Made by a program: the position numbers and the translations under genes. Below, piece by piece: positions 1-9,290 of a DNA stretch of 64,000 nt. The notes under the pieces were generated by a model that was not told the origin of the DNA, ran no database searches, and saw nothing but the letters and a program-made list of their open reading frames with translations. Each line of letters starts with the position of its first letter. Position 1 is the stretch's first letter. Source of the DNA: Streptomyces sp. CB02959 (GTDB lineage Bacteria; Actinomycetota; Actinomycetes; Streptomycetales; Streptomycetaceae); assembly GCF_002803155.1 (NCBI RefSeq), contig NZ_NNBP01000001.1, positions 496,001-560,000 of the forward strand. The letters are read 5' to 3'.

Positions 1-1
1 C

Positions 2-604
2 GACGTCGCGACCGCCGCCGAGGTCTCGCGGCCGCTCGTCTACCGCTACTTCCCCGGCGGCAAGCAGCAGTTGTACGAGGCGGCGCTGCGCAGCGCCGCG
101 GACGAGCTGGAGCAGTGCTTCGCGGAGCCGGAGACCGGCCCGCTCACCCAGCGGCTGGGCCACGCCCTGGACCGCTATCTGTCCTTCGTCGACCAGCACG
201 ACGCCGGGTTCAGCGCCCTGCTGCAGGGCGGCAGCGTGGTGGAGACGTCCCGGACGACCGCGATCGTGGACGAGGTCCGGCGCGCCGCCGCCGAGCAGAT
301 CCTGCACCACCTCGGCGAGCCGGCGCCGGGCCCGCGGCTGCGGACCACGGTCCGGATGTGGATCACCTCGGTCGAGGCCGCCTCGCTGATCTGGCTCGAC
401 GAGGAGAAGCAGCCCGCCCTCGACGAGCTGCGGGACTGGCTGGTGGACCACTTCGTCGCGCTGCTGACCGCCAGCGCGGCCCGGGACCCGCAGACCGCGC
501 GGGTGATACGGGCGGCGCTGAAGCGGGAGGCCCCCGACGGCCCGGCCGGGGAGCTGGCACGCCGGATCCTGCCCGTCGTGAGCGAGGCCGCCCACCTGCT
601 GTGA
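2..604 (+). CDS. TetR-family transcriptional regulator, N-terminus missing
   Basis: The reading frame is already open at the left edge, so the first part of the gene lies outside the window. The first visible residues end a TetR helix-turn-helix: the stretch around [10 protein letters not shown] is the recognition helix followed by the Tyr-x-Tyr-Phe turn typical of the family. About 175 residues of helical ligand-binding domain follow, ending at a TGA at 602-604. The ATG at 71 is internal and should not be taken as the start. The next gene begins 10 bp downstream on the same strand. The ligand and targets cannot be inferred. Confidence 0.85.
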   Translation, partial: DVATAAEVSRPLVYRYFPGGKQQLYEAALRSAADELEQCFAEPETGPLTQRLGHALDRYLSFVDQHDAGFSALLQGGSVVETSRTTAIVDEVRRAAAEQILHHLGEPAPGPRLRTTVRMWITSVEAASLIWLDEEKQPALDELRDWLVDHFVALLTASAARDPQTARVIRAALKREAPDGPAGELARRILPVVSEAAHLL

Positions 605-614
605 GACTGGTCCG

Positions 615-878
615 GTGCGTAGCGAGAACACCCTCTTCGTCGGCGGCCCCCTGGACGGCCGGGTCCTTCCCGTCCTGGTCGGCCCCACCGGCCTGCCCCC
701 GAAGACCTACGAGATCCCGGTGCCCCGCGACGACGGCCTGCCGCCGGAGGTCCACGTGTACCGCCGGGTTCCCGGCCCCACCGGCCGCCTGGGACTGCCG
801 CGCGGCTGGCAGTACGCCTACGACCCGGCGGGCCGGGCCGGCGGGGGCCCCAAGTGGCCCTGGCGGAAGCGGCGTTGA
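615..878 (+). CDS. Small conserved hypothetical protein (87 aa)
   Basis: A GTG start follows the TetR gene by 10 bp, so the two are probably cotranscribed. The product has no membrane segment or signal peptide. It opens with a GGPLDGR motif that I associate with small actinobacterial proteins of unknown function, is rich in Pro and Gly, and ends in a basic KWPWRKRR tail. Codon usage is normal for the window, with GC concentrated at third positions, which supports translation. I do not recognise a domain with a known role. Confidence 0.6.
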   Translation: MRSENTLFVGGPLDGRVLPVLVGPTGLPPKTYEIPVPRDDGLPPEVHVYRRVPGPTGRLGLPRGWQYAYDPAGRAGGGPKWPWRKRR

Positions 879-989
879 CGACTCGGGCCGGCGGCCCGCC
901 GGACGTGCGCCCGACCCGCTCTCCGTGGCCGCCTGCCCGCCCCCAGTACGATCACAGGGTTGCGACATGACTATCGAAGGAGGAGCCCC

Positions 990-1490
990 ATGGCTCAGGT
1001 CACGCTGAAGGGCAACCCGGTACGGATCGACGGCGGCCTGCCCGACACCGGCAGCCAGGCGCCGGCTTTCACCCTGGTCGGCGAGGGGCTGGCGGACAAG
1101 TCGCTGAAGGACTTCGCCGGCAAGCGCAAGGTCCTGAACATCTTCCCCAGCGTCGACACCCCGACCTGCGCGTCCTCCGTCCGCACGTTCAACGAGCGGG
1201 CCGCCGAGCTCACCGACACGGTGGTGCTGTGCATCTCCGCCGACCTCCCCTTCGCCCAGGCCCGCTTCTGCGGCGCCGAAGGTCTTGAGAACGTGCAGAG
1301 CCTGTCCACCTTCCGCAGCCCGGAGTTCCGCGCGGACTACGGTGTGGCGATCGCCGACGGGCCGCTCACCGGGCTGGCCGCCCGCGCCGTCGTCGTGCTG
1401 GACGAGAACGACACGGTCCTGCACGCGCAGCTGGTGCCGGAGATCAGCGAGGAGCCGGACTACGACGCCGCCCTCGCCGTCCTGAAGTAG
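990..1490 (+). CDS. tpx: Thiol peroxidase (Tpx, atypical 2-Cys peroxiredoxin)
   Basis: The 166-residue product reduces hydrogen peroxide and organic peroxides in the cytoplasm using thioredoxin. The peroxidatic cysteine is Cys60 in SVDTPTC, and the resolving cysteine is Cys94 in ARFCG, at almost the same positions as in E. coli Tpx. The length fits the family. I chose the ATG at 990 because GAAGGAGGAG lies just upstream (976-985); a TTG at 960 in the same frame has no such site. A -10-like TACGAT lies at 947-952, but no good -35 is visible. The gene converges on the cold-shock gene across a strong hairpin. Confidence 0.95.
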   Translation: MAQVTLKGNPVRIDGGLPDTGSQAPAFTLVGEGLADKSLKDFAGKRKVLNIFPSVDTPTCASSVRTFNERAAELTDTVVLCISADLPFAQARFCGAEGLENVQSLSTFRSPEFRADYGVAIADGPLTGLAARAVVVLDENDTVLHAQLVPEISEEPDYDAALAVLK

Positions 1491-1505
1491 GCCCCGGCGC
1501 GGAAC

Positions 1506-1545
1506 GCGGACGGCCCTACCCGGTCACCCGGGTAGGGCCGTCCGC
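1506..1545. terminator. Bidirectional hairpin between tpx and the cold-shock gene
   Basis: A perfect 18-bp stem (arms 1506-1523 and 1528-1545) closes a 4-nt loop. It lies between two convergent genes, 16 bp after the tpx stop and 18 bp after the cold-shock stop. There is no U-tract, which is usual in Streptomyces. Confidence 0.85.
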
Positions 1546-1562
1546 TGTTCCGGCGGGAACGC

Positions 1563-1775
1563 CTAGCCTGCGACCTGGACCTTGTCGGCCTGCATCCCCT
1601 TCTGCCCCTGAACGGCCTCGAAGGTGACCTGCTGGCCCTCCTTGAGGCTCTTGAAGCCGTTTCCCTCGATCGCCCGGAAGTGGACGAACAGGTCGGGGCC
1701 GGATTCCGGCGTGATGAAGCCGTACCCCTTCTCGTCGTTGAACCACTTCACAGTGCCGTTCTGGCGCTCGGCCAC
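1563..1775 (-). CDS. CspA-family cold-shock protein
   Basis: This is a 70-residue single cold-shock domain (OB fold) that binds single-stranded RNA or DNA and acts as an RNA chaperone. Both nucleic-acid binding motifs are visible: [15 protein letters not shown] (RNP1-like) and DLFVHF (RNP2-like). Residue 1 is read from a GTG at 1775, preceded by a purine-rich GGAGTGGGG. The frame remains open far upstream, but only this part resembles a protein. The 173 bp between it and the next gene upstream hold its own promoter and leader, in which I see no recognisable element. It is monocistronic. Confidence 0.93.
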   Translation of the reverse strand: MAERQNGTVKWFNDEKGYGFITPESGPDLFVHFRAIEGNGFKSLKEGQQVTFEAVQGQKGMQADKVQVAG

Positions 1776-1948
1776 GTTGTCCCCACTCCGTAGTAAGCAG
1801 TCGTCCTCATCGGCAAAGCCGGAAGGATCATGGCACGCGACCGCCCCCGAGGGCGAGGAAACGGACCAGAAGCGTCGGGAAGGACGATGTTCCGGCACGT
1901 ACCGACGGCCGGGGACGGCCCGCGGGACCGCTGTCCGGGGAGGGCCCG

Positions 1949-3205
1949 TCAGGCTCCGGTCAGCGACGCCAGGTACGCGCCCGTCTTCTCCGGCTCGAAG
2001 AAGAAGTTCTCGAAGTCGGACGGGTCGTTGAAGCCGTTGGCGAACCGGTCGGCGGCCGGCTGGAGCTGTCCGGCGGCGCCGAGGAGGTTCAGGACGTGCT
2101 CCGGCGGCGGGGCCAGCATCGCGTTGGTCCACTTGGTGACGTGCCGGGCGGTCTCCCAGTAGCGGTCGAAGGCGGACTGCATCCACTCCGCGTCGAACGG
2201 CTGGTCGCCGCGCTCGACGATGGCGGAGAGGTAGGCCGCGGCGCACTTGGACGCCGAGTTGGAGCCCTGGCCGGTGATCGGGTCGTTGGCGACCACCACG
2301 TCCGCGACGCCCAGGACCAGGCCGCCGGAGGGCAGCCTGCCGATCGGGTTGCGGACGGTCGGGGCGTAGCGGCCGGCCAGCGTGCCGTTGGCGTCGGTCA
2401 GTTCGACGTCCGCGCTGCGCGCGTACTCCCACGGCAGGAACGTCTTCATCAGGTCCAGCGTGATGGCCAGGTGCTCCTTGGGGTCCCGCACGCCCTGGAA
2501 GGCGTCCACGGGGCCGCCGGGGATGCCCTCCCAGAAGAGGATGTCGGCCCGGCCGGAGACGGTCAGGGTCGGCATGACGAACAGCTCGCCGACACCGGGC
2601 ACGACGTTGCAGCGCACCGCGTCGAACTCCGGGTGCTCCGGGCGCGGGCCCATACCGTGCACGTAGGCGACGGCCAGCGCCCGCTGCGGGGCGTCGTACG
2701 GCGAACGGGAGGCGTCCCGGCCGAACATCGACACCAGCTCGCCCTTGCCCGCCGAGACCAGCGTCAGGTCGTAGCGCTGCGCGAAGAAGTCCAGGTCGGA
2801 GACTGCCGCGCCGTGGATGACGACCTGGCCGCCGCGCTGCGCGAAGGTCTCCATCCAGCCGGCCATCTTCACGCGCTGGTCGACGGACTGGGCGTAGCCG
2901 TCGAGCTTGCCGACCCAGTCGATGGCGCGCTGGGTGCCGCCGGGCTCGGCGTGGCTGCCGGGGGCGGCGACCGAGACGCCCAGGCCCTCGATGCGCGGCG
3001 CCTGGCTCTCCCAGAAGTTGAGAGCCAGGTCGCGCTCGTGCTGGAGGGCGGTGTGGAACATGCACTGCGTCGACATGACCCGGCCGGAGCGGATCTCGTC
3101 GGCGGTGCGGTTGGACATCAGGGTGACCTCATAGCCCTGGGACTGGAGGCCGAGGGCGAGTTGGAGACCGGACTGCCCGGCTCCGACGACGAGTATCTTC
3201 CGCAT
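1949..3205 (-). CDS. StyA-like FAD monooxygenase (styrene/indole monooxygenase family)
   Basis: The 418-residue protein has an N-terminal Rossmann FAD motif ([15 protein letters not shown], residues about 5-20) and a late [13 protein letters not shown] segment that matches the second FAD-contacting motif of group E flavoprotein monooxygenases. The middle, with the WEGIPGGP region, resembles the StyA substrate domain. Known StyA enzymes epoxidise styrene or indole and take reduced FAD from a separate reductase (StyB); no reductase gene lies nearby. The gene is 56 bp downstream of cvnD on the same strand, so it may be the last gene of the conservon transcript, much as some conservons are followed by a cytochrome P450. 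The real substrate is unknown. The ATG at 3205 is the only start consistent with a complete FAD motif. Confidence 0.85.
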   Translation of the reverse strand: MRKILVVGAGQSGLQLALGLQSQGYEVTLMSNRTADEIRSGRVMSTQCMFHTALQHERDLALNFWESQAPRIEGLGVSVAAPGSHAEPGGTQRAIDWVGKLDGYAQSVDQRVKMAGWMETFAQRGGQVVIHGAAVSDLDFFAQRYDLTLVSAGKGELVSMFGRDASRSPYDAPQRALAVAYVHGMGPRPEHPEFDAVRCNVVPGVGELFVMPTLTVSGRADILFWEGIPGGPVDAFQGVRDPKEHLAITLDLMKTFLPWEYARSADVELTDANGTLAGRYAPTVRNPIGRLPSGGLVLGVADVVVANDPITGQGSNSASKCAAAYLSAIVERGDQPFDAEWMQSAFDRYWETARHVTKWTNAMLAPPPEHVLNLLGAAGQLQPAADRFANGFNDPSDFENFFFEPEKTGAYLASLTGA

Positions 3206-3261
3206 GGCGGGCTCTTCTCTGTTCCTGCTGTTCGGGGGTGCTGAGGGGTGGCGGGAAGAGG

Positions 3262-3903
3262 CTATTCCGGCGAGACGTCCAGCGCGTGGCCGACCAGCGC
3301 GAGCAGCGCCTGGATGACGGTGGGCCGGCGCCGCGCGTCCATCACCACGACGGGCACCTCCGGCGGCACGGTCAGCGCGTCCCGGACGTCCTCCACGTCG
3401 TACCGCTCGGTCCCCTCGAAGTGGTTGACCGCGACGACGTACGGCAGTCCGCAGCTCTCGAAGTAGTCCAGCGCCGGGAAGCAGTCCTCCAGCCGGCGGG
3501 TGTCGGCCATCACGATCGCGCCGATCGCGCCGCGCACCAGGTCGTCCCACATGAACCAGAAGCGCTGCTGGCCGGGCGTACCGAAGAGGTACAGCACCAG
3601 TTCCTGGTCGAGGGTGATCCGGCCGAAGTCCATCGCGACCGTGGTCGTGGTCTTCTCCGGTGTCGCCGTCAGGTCGTCGGTCGCCTCGCTGGCCTCGGTC
3701 ATCACCGCCTCGGTCTGGAGCGGGGTGATCTCCGAGACCGATCCGACGAAAGTGGTCTTGCCGACGCCGAAGCCGCCGGCCACCACGATCTTGGTGGCGA
3801 CGGGCGCCTGCGACCGGTCCATCTGCCAGCTCTGCAGCCCCGCGTCGGCGGCGGTGGCCGGCGCTGTCCCGGCCGCTATCGTGTCAGAGCCTGTGAAGTC
3901 CAC
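3262..3903 (-). CDS. cvnD: Conservon GTPase-like protein CvnD
   Basis: A 213-residue small GTP-binding protein of the Ras-like conservon type. The Walker A motif GGFGVGKTT lies near residues 43-51. A LFGTPGQQRFWFMW segment occupies the switch II position, and VAVNHFEG the base-recognition position. It begins at a GTG that overlaps the end of cvnC by 20 nt, so translation is probably coupled. In characterised conservons the A-D products assemble at the membrane in a way likened to a G-protein-coupled receptor, with CvnD as the switch. Nothing in the sequence shows what it signals to; the adjacent flavoprotein gene is the obvious candidate partner. Confidence 0.93.
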   Translation of the reverse strand: MDFTGSDTIAAGTAPATAADAGLQSWQMDRSQAPVATKIVVAGGFGVGKTTFVGSVSEITPLQTEAVMTEASEATDDLTATPEKTTTTVAMDFGRITLDQELVLYLFGTPGQQRFWFMWDDLVRGAIGAIVMADTRRLEDCFPALDYFESCGLPYVVAVNHFEGTERYDVEDVRDALTVPPEVPVVVMDARRRPTVIQALLALVGHALDVSPE

Positions 3904-4285
3904 TCAGCACCCTTTCGAGCAGCGCGCGGTCGGGCCGGCCGGTGCCGTGCCCGGTGCCGTAGACGCGAATCTTTCCCTGGTCGGCGAGATCGCTGAGCAG
4001 GACGCGGACCACGCCCAGCGGCATCTTGAGCAGTGCGGAGATCTCCGCGACCGAGCGCATCCGGCGGCACAGCTCGACGATCGCGCGCATCTCCGGCATC
4101 ACGCGGTCCCCCCAGCCGCCGGAGGTCAGCTCGCGGCGCTCCTCGGGGGCCTCCAGCGCGGCCACGAACGTCTCGACGAGAAGCACGTGGCCGAACCGCG
4201 TCCGGCCGCCGGTCAGCGAATACGGCCGGACCCGCGCGGGTTTGCGATCCCCGCCGCGCACGGGGAGTTTCGGGGTACTACTCAC
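3884..4285 (-). CDS. cvnC: Conservon protein CvnC (DUF742, winged-helix-like)
   Basis: This 133-residue protein has the DUF742 layout: a basic N-terminus leading to RPYSLTGGRT, then a helix-rich part with a winged-helix-like core (AEISALLKMPLGVVRVLLSDL), ending in LLERVLSGLHRL. It starts at a GTG whose last bases overlap the cvnB stop (GTGA, 4 nt) and overlaps cvnD by 20 nt. DUF742 proteins accompany roadblock proteins and GTPases in conservons; a DNA-binding role has been suggested from the fold but is not established. Confidence 0.92.
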   Translation of the reverse strand: MSSTPKLPVRGGDRKPARVRPYSLTGGRTRFGHVLLVETFVAALEAPEERRELTSGGWGDRVMPEMRAIVELCRRMRSVAEISALLKMPLGVVRVLLSDLADQGKIRVYGTGHGTGRPDRALLERVLSGLHRL

Positions 4286-4779
4286 TGGACGTTCTCCATC
4301 GACTTGCGCAGTTCGGTGCGGAGTTCGGGGGTGAGGACGTGACCGGCCCGGCCGACGAACAGCGCCATGTGGTAGGCGATGACGCTCATGTCGCAGTCCG
4401 GGGTGGCGTGCACGCCGAGCAGCGAGCCGTCGCTGATCGCCATGACGAACAGGCTGCCCTCCTCCATCGCGACCATCGTCTGCTTGACGGCTCCGCCGTC
4501 CATCAGCTTGGCCGCGCCGTTGGTGAGGCTGCCGAGGCCGGAGACGATGGTGGCGAGGTCGGCGCTGGAGCCCCGGGGGCCGTCGTCGTCGCCGGCGTGG
4601 ACCGGCACGGCCTCGGCCCGCTCGGGGTCGGAGGACAGCAGCAGCAGACCGTCGGAGGACACCACCGCGACCGAGTGGATGCCGGGCACCTCGTCGACCA
4701 GATTGGTCAGCAACCAGTGCAGATTACGTGCCTGGGTGCTCAGTCCCTGTCCATAAGCAGTGGGCGCTTGCGCCTTCAA
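4282..4779 (-). CDS. cvnB: Conservon roadblock/LC7 protein CvnB
   Basis: A 165-residue roadblock/LC7 protein. These small alpha/beta proteins dimerise and regulate GTPases, consistent with cvnD two genes downstream. The family core is seen in LHWLLTNLVDEVPGIHSVAVVSSDGLLLL and the later GSLFVMAISDGSLLGVHA strand pair. The start is a rare TTG that overlaps the cvnA stop (TTGA, 4 nt); a strong GAGGAGG lies 8 nt upstream inside cvnA, which supports it. It overlaps cvnC by 4 nt. The four-gene overlap chain implies fixed stoichiometry by coupled translation. Confidence 0.93.
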   Translation of the reverse strand: MKAQAPTAYGQGLSTQARNLHWLLTNLVDEVPGIHSVAVVSSDGLLLLSSDPERAEAVPVHAGDDDGPRGSSADLATIVSGLGSLTNGAAKLMDGGAVKQTMVAMEEGSLFVMAISDGSLLGVHATPDCDMSVIAYHMALFVGRAGHVLTPELRTELRKSMENVQ

Positions 4780-7700
4780 TCGCGTGCCTCCTCGCCGATA
4801 TGGCTTTCTCCCGGGGCCCCCGCTCCGTCGGTGTCCGTCTGTGGGATGGTCTGGTCCGCGGTGCCATCCGCGATCTCGGCCGCCACATCGCGTCGGCCGT
4901 CCCGCGCCCCTTGCTGGAAGCCGCCGAGCCGGCGGCGCAGCGCCTCGGCGTTGGCGGCGCCGGTCTTACGGGGTGCGGCGGGCGCCTTCTTCTGCGCCAC
5001 GTTCTTCGGGGTGCGCTTGGGCAGCCCGGTGGTGGTCCGACGCTGCGGCCGGGGCGCACCGGGTGCCTGCGCCGGGGATGCCTGACCCGGGAGCTCCGGG
5101 TCCGGGACGGCGACCGGCTCCGGGGCGCCGGTCAACGCCCCCTCCGGTGCCGGGCGGGTGTGCTGGTCCGGCCCGATGGCGTACGGGTCGGCGGTGGCGG
5201 GCGCCGCGGCGGCGTGCCGCCCCTTGCCGGGCGCCGGGGCACCCTCGGCCGGGGGCGTGCCCTCGGCCGGCGGTGTGGTCTCCCCGGGACGGGTGTGCTC
5301 GCCGGTGGTACCGGCCGCGTACGGGCCGGGCGACTGCGGGCCGTACGGGCTCGGTTCGGTGCCGGCGGCCGGTTCCGGGGCGGCGGGCGGCGCGGCCGGG
5401 CCGTGGGACGGGCCCTGCACCTGGGGCGGTACGACCGGCCCCGCCTGCTCGGCCGGTTCGGGCGACTGCGCGGGGGCTGCCGGTTCCGCGGCGGCCTGGG
5501 TGCCGAGTCCGGCCGCGTCGATGGCGCGCTCGGCTGCGGCGACGAACGGGTCGCCGGCGAGGCCGCGACGGCCGGTCGGCTGCGGGGCGGCGGGCGCCGG
5601 CTCCGGCGCGGCCTCGGCGGCCGGTGCGTCGGCCTCCGGGGCAGGGGCCGGGGCGGGGGCGGCCGCGGTGGGCGCCCCGACGGCCGGCGTGGTCGCCGGG
5701 TCGAGCCGGTTCATCCGCGTCTGGAGGGTGTTGGAGTTGGCCTCCGCGATCGAGCCCGGGAGGGTCGGCGCGGACGCCGCGGCCCCGCTCGCCGCCGGGG
5801 CGGCCGGCACCGGCCCGGGGCGGTTCGGCAGGATCGAGCCGGGCAGCACGACAACGGCGGTGACGCCGCCCTGCTTCCGGTCCCGCAGCTGGACCCGCAC
5901 GCCGTGCCGGGCGGCCAGCCGCACCACCACGTACAGGCCCAGGCCCAGCGCCTCGTCCACGCTCTCGGAGGTCGACGCGGACTCCGCGTCCGAGAGCCGC
6001 TCGTTGACCTCGGCCAGCCGGTCCGCGGTCATCCCGATGCCCTGGTCCTCGACCGAGAGCATCAGCTCGCCGCTCTCCAGCAGCCAGCCGGACAGTTCGA
6101 CGTGGGCGTCCGGCGGGGAGAACGCGGTGGCGTTCTCCAGGAGTTCGGCGACCAGGTGGCTGATGTCGTCGGCGGCGAACCCGGCGACCTGGGCGTGCGG
6201 CGGCAGCGAGGTGATGCGCACCCGCTCGTACCGCTCGATCTCGCTGACCGCGGCGCGCAGCATGTCCAGCAGCGGCACCGGCCCGGCGTGGCTGCTGCCG
6301 TGCTGTTCGGCGCCGGCCAGCACCAGCAGGTTCTCGCTGTTGCGGCGCATCCGCGCGCCGAAGTGGTCCAGCTTGAACAGGGTGTCCAGCCGCTCCGGGT
6401 CCTGCTCGCTCTCCTCCAGGGACTCGATGACGGCGAGCTGACGCTCCACCAGGCCGAGGGTGCGCAGGGAGAGGTTGACGAACCGGCCGTGGACGCCGGT
6501 GCGCAGCACCACCAGCCGCTCGTTGAGCGCGGCGACCTCGTCCCTGAGGGCCTCCGCCTGCTCCTGGAGGACCTCCCGCTCGGCGACCAGCCGCTGCCGC
6601 CCGCCGACCAGCCGCTTGCGCTCGCCCTCCATCTCGGCGGCGCGCCGTGCGGTATCGGCGATCTGCGCGTGCAGGGCGTTGACGGACCGGACGGTGGCGG
6701 CGAACTCGTCGTTGCGGCCCTTGTAGCTGATGGGGTCCTCGTGGCCGGGGTCGGCCGCCACCCGCTTGGCGCCGATCCGCAGCGCGGCCAGCGGCTGGGT
6801 CAGGGTGCGGGCGGCCCAGATGCCGGTGCCGACGGCCACCAGGAGGCACAGGCCCTCCAGGGCGATGGCGATCTCCAGGTCCGTCACGTCGTCGTCGCGC
6901 AGCTGCCCCAGGCGCTGGACCTCGGCGGTGGCGAGGGCCGACTCCACGCCCCGCATCAGGCCGACCCGGGCCGTGAGGACGGCCTGCACCCGGCGCCGGC
7001 TCAGGGCCAGGTCGCCGGCGTCCAGGTAGGGGTGGTCGGTCAGCTTGGTGAGGTAGCGCTCGGCGGTGTCGACGTCGGTGCCGTTGACGGTGCGTTGGAA
7101 GCGGTCCCGGGCGTCCTGGCTGGCGGCCTGGTTGAAGTCGCCGAGCGCGCCCTGCTCGCGGACGTGGGCGACCTGCGCGGCGGCGGTCAGCCGGGGCTGG
7201 GTGCCGCCCGCCTTGAGGCCGGCGAGCAGCAGCGCCCGGGCGGCGGCGGCCTGGTCGACGGCCCGGCCGAGGGCGGGCAGCGCACGGGTGTCGGCCGCCC
7301 CGGCGTCGGCCCGGGCGGGCAGTCCGCGGGCGATGTCGTCGCTGATCGCGCCGAGCGCCTGGACGACCTCGCTGTAGGCGTCGTGGACCTGGTCGGCGGT
7401 GGCGGGCCCGGCGAGCGCCTTCTGGCGGGTCTCCGGCAGCTGCTTGAGGAGCTTGTCGGCGGCGGAGAACGAGCCGGTGTCCCCGGCCACCCCCTGGGCC
7501 TGGCTGCGCAGTTCGTCGATCTGCCGGTCCACCTGGGCGCGCTGGGAGTCGGTGGGGGCGGGGGTGACGTTGCGGCCGGTGCGGCCGGCGGCGACGTACG
7601 CGGTCATCGCGTCCCGCTCGTCGGCGAGGGCGTGCGCGAGGGTGATGGCCTGCGCGTTCACCCCGGCCAGGTCGACCAGGTGCTGACTGCCGCCGGCGTT

Positions 7701-7940
7701 GTCGGCGGCGGTCGCCAGGGCGGGGGCGCCGGCCCCCAGGACGGCGACGGCGACCACGGCGACGGCTCCCATGAGCCGGTTGCGGACCCGCGCGGGACGC
7801 CGTCCCGAGCCGTCCGCGCCGTCACCCGCCGCCCCCGGTCCCGCACCGGGCCCCGTGCCCGGTACCGAGACCGATCCGGCCGGTGACCCCGGCTTCCCTG
7901 CGCCGCCCCGAAGCCGCTTCTTCCGCACCGCTGCTCGCAT
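4776..7940 (-). CDS. cvnA: Conservon sensor kinase-like protein CvnA
   Basis: This 1,054-residue membrane protein starts the conservon. It has a basic N-terminus, one membrane segment near residues 56-78, an extracellular helical domain of about 270 residues resembling nitrate/nitrite-sensing (NIT) domains, and a second membrane segment near 355-377. A HAMP-like linker and coiled coil follow, then a GHKL ATPase domain (about 590-715) with the N-box LVAELLENATAFS and the G-boxes VEDQGIGM and GLGLYVV. I see no clear phospho-acceptor histidine block, usual for CvnA proteins. The last 300 residues are Pro/Ala-rich and probably disordered. The ATG at 7940 is preceded by GAGACAGGA. Its signal is unknown. 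Confidence 0.93.
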   Translation of the reverse strand: MRAAVRKKRLRGGAGKPGSPAGSVSVPGTGPGAGPGAAGDGADGSGRRPARVRNRLMGAVAVVAVAVLGAGAPALATAADNAGGSQHLVDLAGVNAQAITLAHALADERDAMTAYVAAGRTGRNVTPAPTDSQRAQVDRQIDELRSQAQGVAGDTGSFSAADKLLKQLPETRQKALAGPATADQVHDAYSEVVQALGAISDDIARGLPARADAGAADTRALPALGRAVDQAAAARALLLAGLKAGGTQPRLTAAAQVAHVREQGALGDFNQAASQDARDRFQRTVNGTDVDTAERYLTKLTDHPYLDAGDLALSRRRVQAVLTARVGLMRGVESALATAEVQRLGQLRDDDVTDLEIAIALEGLCLLVAVGTGIWAARTLTQPLAALRIGAKRVAADPGHEDPISYKGRNDEFAATVRSVNALHAQIADTARRAAEMEGERKRLVGGRQRLVAEREVLQEQAEALRDEVAALNERLVVLRTGVHGRFVNLSLRTLGLVERQLAVIESLEESEQDPERLDTLFKLDHFGARMRRNSENLLVLAGAEQHGSSHAGPVPLLDMLRAAVSEIERYERVRITSLPPHAQVAGFAADDISHLVAELLENATAFSPPDAHVELSGWLLESGELMLSVEDQGIGMTADRLAEVNERLSDAESASTSESVDEALGLGLYVVVRLAARHGVRVQLRDRKQGGVTAVVVLPGSILPNRPGPVPAAPAASGAAASAPTLPGSIAEANSNTLQTRMNRLDPATTPAVGAPTAAAPAPAPAPEADAPAAEAAPEPAPAAPQPTGRRGLAGDPFVAAAERAIDAAGLGTQAAAEPAAPAQSPEPAEQAGPVVPPQVQGPSHGPAAPPAAPEPAAGTEPSPYGPQSPGPYAAGTTGEHTRPGETTPPAEGTPPAEGAPAPGKGRHAAAAPATADPYAIGPDQHTRPAPEGALTGAPEPVAVPDPELPGQASPAQAPGAPRPQRRTTTGLPKRTPKNVAQKKAPAAPRKTGAANAEALRRRLGGFQQGARDGRRDVAAEIADGTADQTIPQTDTDGAGAPGESHIGEEARD

Positions 7941-8392
7941 TCCTGTCTCGCCTGCCCACGCCGTGTTGGCGTCGCGGACCCGGCTCGCTCACCGCTCGCG
8001 GGGCGGATCTGCGCGAAAACCGCGGCAGCGCACAATTCCGCGAAGGGGAACAGCCCGGCTCTACGCGCCGCGACGGACGTCCTGACTACCCCGGTTGATC
8101 CGGGAAACGACCATTCCATCGGCGTCGCGCAGTGGCTCGGCAACACATGTCCGGCCACCTGAACGAGTGAACAGCAATCGGAGTTTGACCATCAACTTCC
8201 GCGTGGCAACAGTTTCGGCCGCAACCCCGCGCAACCCCCGGGCGGGTTTGGAGATGCGTGCCGGTCCTGAAAGGATGCGCCCCCGCAGCCGGCCCCGGGC
8301 CCTCCGCGGCCGACCGGGCCGCCGTTGCCCCTCAGGCCGCCATGACGGCCGGCCACCGCGCCTTTTCGGCCACCTCCGGCAGACTTTCCGAC
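7941..8392. other. Divergent intergenic region, conservon / PP2C-like gene (452 bp)
   Basis: The region carries the divergent promoters of cvnA and the PP2C-like gene. It is less GC-rich around 8100-8230 than its surroundings. A TTGACC at 8185-8190 could be a -35 for the rightward gene, but no convincing -10 follows at 16-18 bp. No RNA gene or clear operator was seen. Confidence 0.4.
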
Positions 8393-9238
8393 ATGCGCAT
8401 CGAACTCGCCACCGAACCGGGCGACCCCCAACGCCCCAACGAGGACTACGCGTCGGTCGCCCTACCTGCCTCCGGGGACGGTGGCGCCCTGGTACTGCTG
8501 GACGGGGTGACCCCGCCCGAGGGGGACGACGGCTGTGTCCATTCCGTACCGTGGTTCACCGCGCGGCTAGGGGGCGCAATGCTCGAACTGTCGGTTTCAC
8601 GCCGTGACATGACGCTCACTGAGGTACTCGCCGCGGCCCTCGCCAGAACGGCCGACACCCATCGCGCCACCTGTGACCTTTCTCACCCCCGCACGCCGCA
8701 GGCGACGGTGGTCGCCGCGCGCTGGTCCCGGGAGGCCGTGGAACACCTGGTGCTGTCCGATTCCGTACTGCTCCTGGAGAAGGCGGACGGCTCGGTGCAT
8801 CCCGTACTCGACGCCCGTCTCGACGACCTGCCGTCCGCGGTCCGCGCCCGGCGCGCGGCGGTCCGGGCGCTGCCCCGCGGCTCGGCCGAACGCGCCGCGG
8901 CGGCCCGGGAGTACGTCCGCGCGGTGGAGGCGCTGCGGAACGCCGAGGGCGGCTTCTTCACCGCGGCCGCCGATCCGTCCGTGGCCGCCCGCGCGATCAC
9001 CGGCACCACCCCGCGCGCCGAGGTCCGCGCCCTGACCGCGCTGAGCGACGGCGCGGGCCGCTGGGTGGAGGTCTTCGGCGCGGGCTCCTGGGCCCAGTGC
9101 GCGGCGCTGGTCGCCGAGTCCGGGCCGCAGGCGCTGATCGACCGGGTGCGGGCCCTGGAGGCGGCGGACCCGGAGTGCGCCGCGCACCCGCGGGGGAAGG
9201 CCCGGGACGACGCGGCGGTGGTCCACGTCGCACCGTGA
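8393..9238 (+). CDS. PP2C-like serine/threonine phosphatase-family protein
   Basis: A 281-residue soluble protein with a reduced PP2C architecture. RPNEDYA near the N-terminus and LLDGVTPPEG match the first two metal-binding motifs of PP2C phosphatases (the usual second motif is DGxGG, here DGVTP). The terminal KARDDAAVVHV matches the last aspartate motif. Because the usual Gly-His-Gly after the second aspartate is absent, it may be a weak or non-classical phosphatase. I chose the ATG at 8393 since the motif-bearing sequence starts immediately after; the frame is open further upstream without protein-like content. It is divergent from the conservon. Confidence 0.7.
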   Translation: MRIELATEPGDPQRPNEDYASVALPASGDGGALVLLDGVTPPEGDDGCVHSVPWFTARLGGAMLELSVSRRDMTLTEVLAAALARTADTHRATCDLSHPRTPQATVVAARWSREAVEHLVLSDSVLLLEKADGSVHPVLDARLDDLPSAVRARRAAVRALPRGSAERAAAAREYVRAVEALRNAEGGFFTAAADPSVAARAITGTTPRAEVRALTALSDGAGRWVEVFGAGSWAQCAALVAESGPQALIDRVRALEAADPECAAHPRGKARDDAAVVHVAP

Positions 9239-9290
9239 CGCGGACCGGGCGGCCTCGGGGCCGGGACTGGGGCTGGTCCGCCAGAGAGCC

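Noticed and set aside
4728..7886. 1,052-codon plus-strand frame opposite cvnA
   Set aside because: Low-complexity Gly/Arg sequence antisense to a complete conservon gene; no start signal or domain.
8185..8213. Promoter for the PP2C-like gene
   Set aside because: TTGACC is a fair -35, but AACAGT at 17-bp spacing is a poor -10, so it is not listed as a feature.
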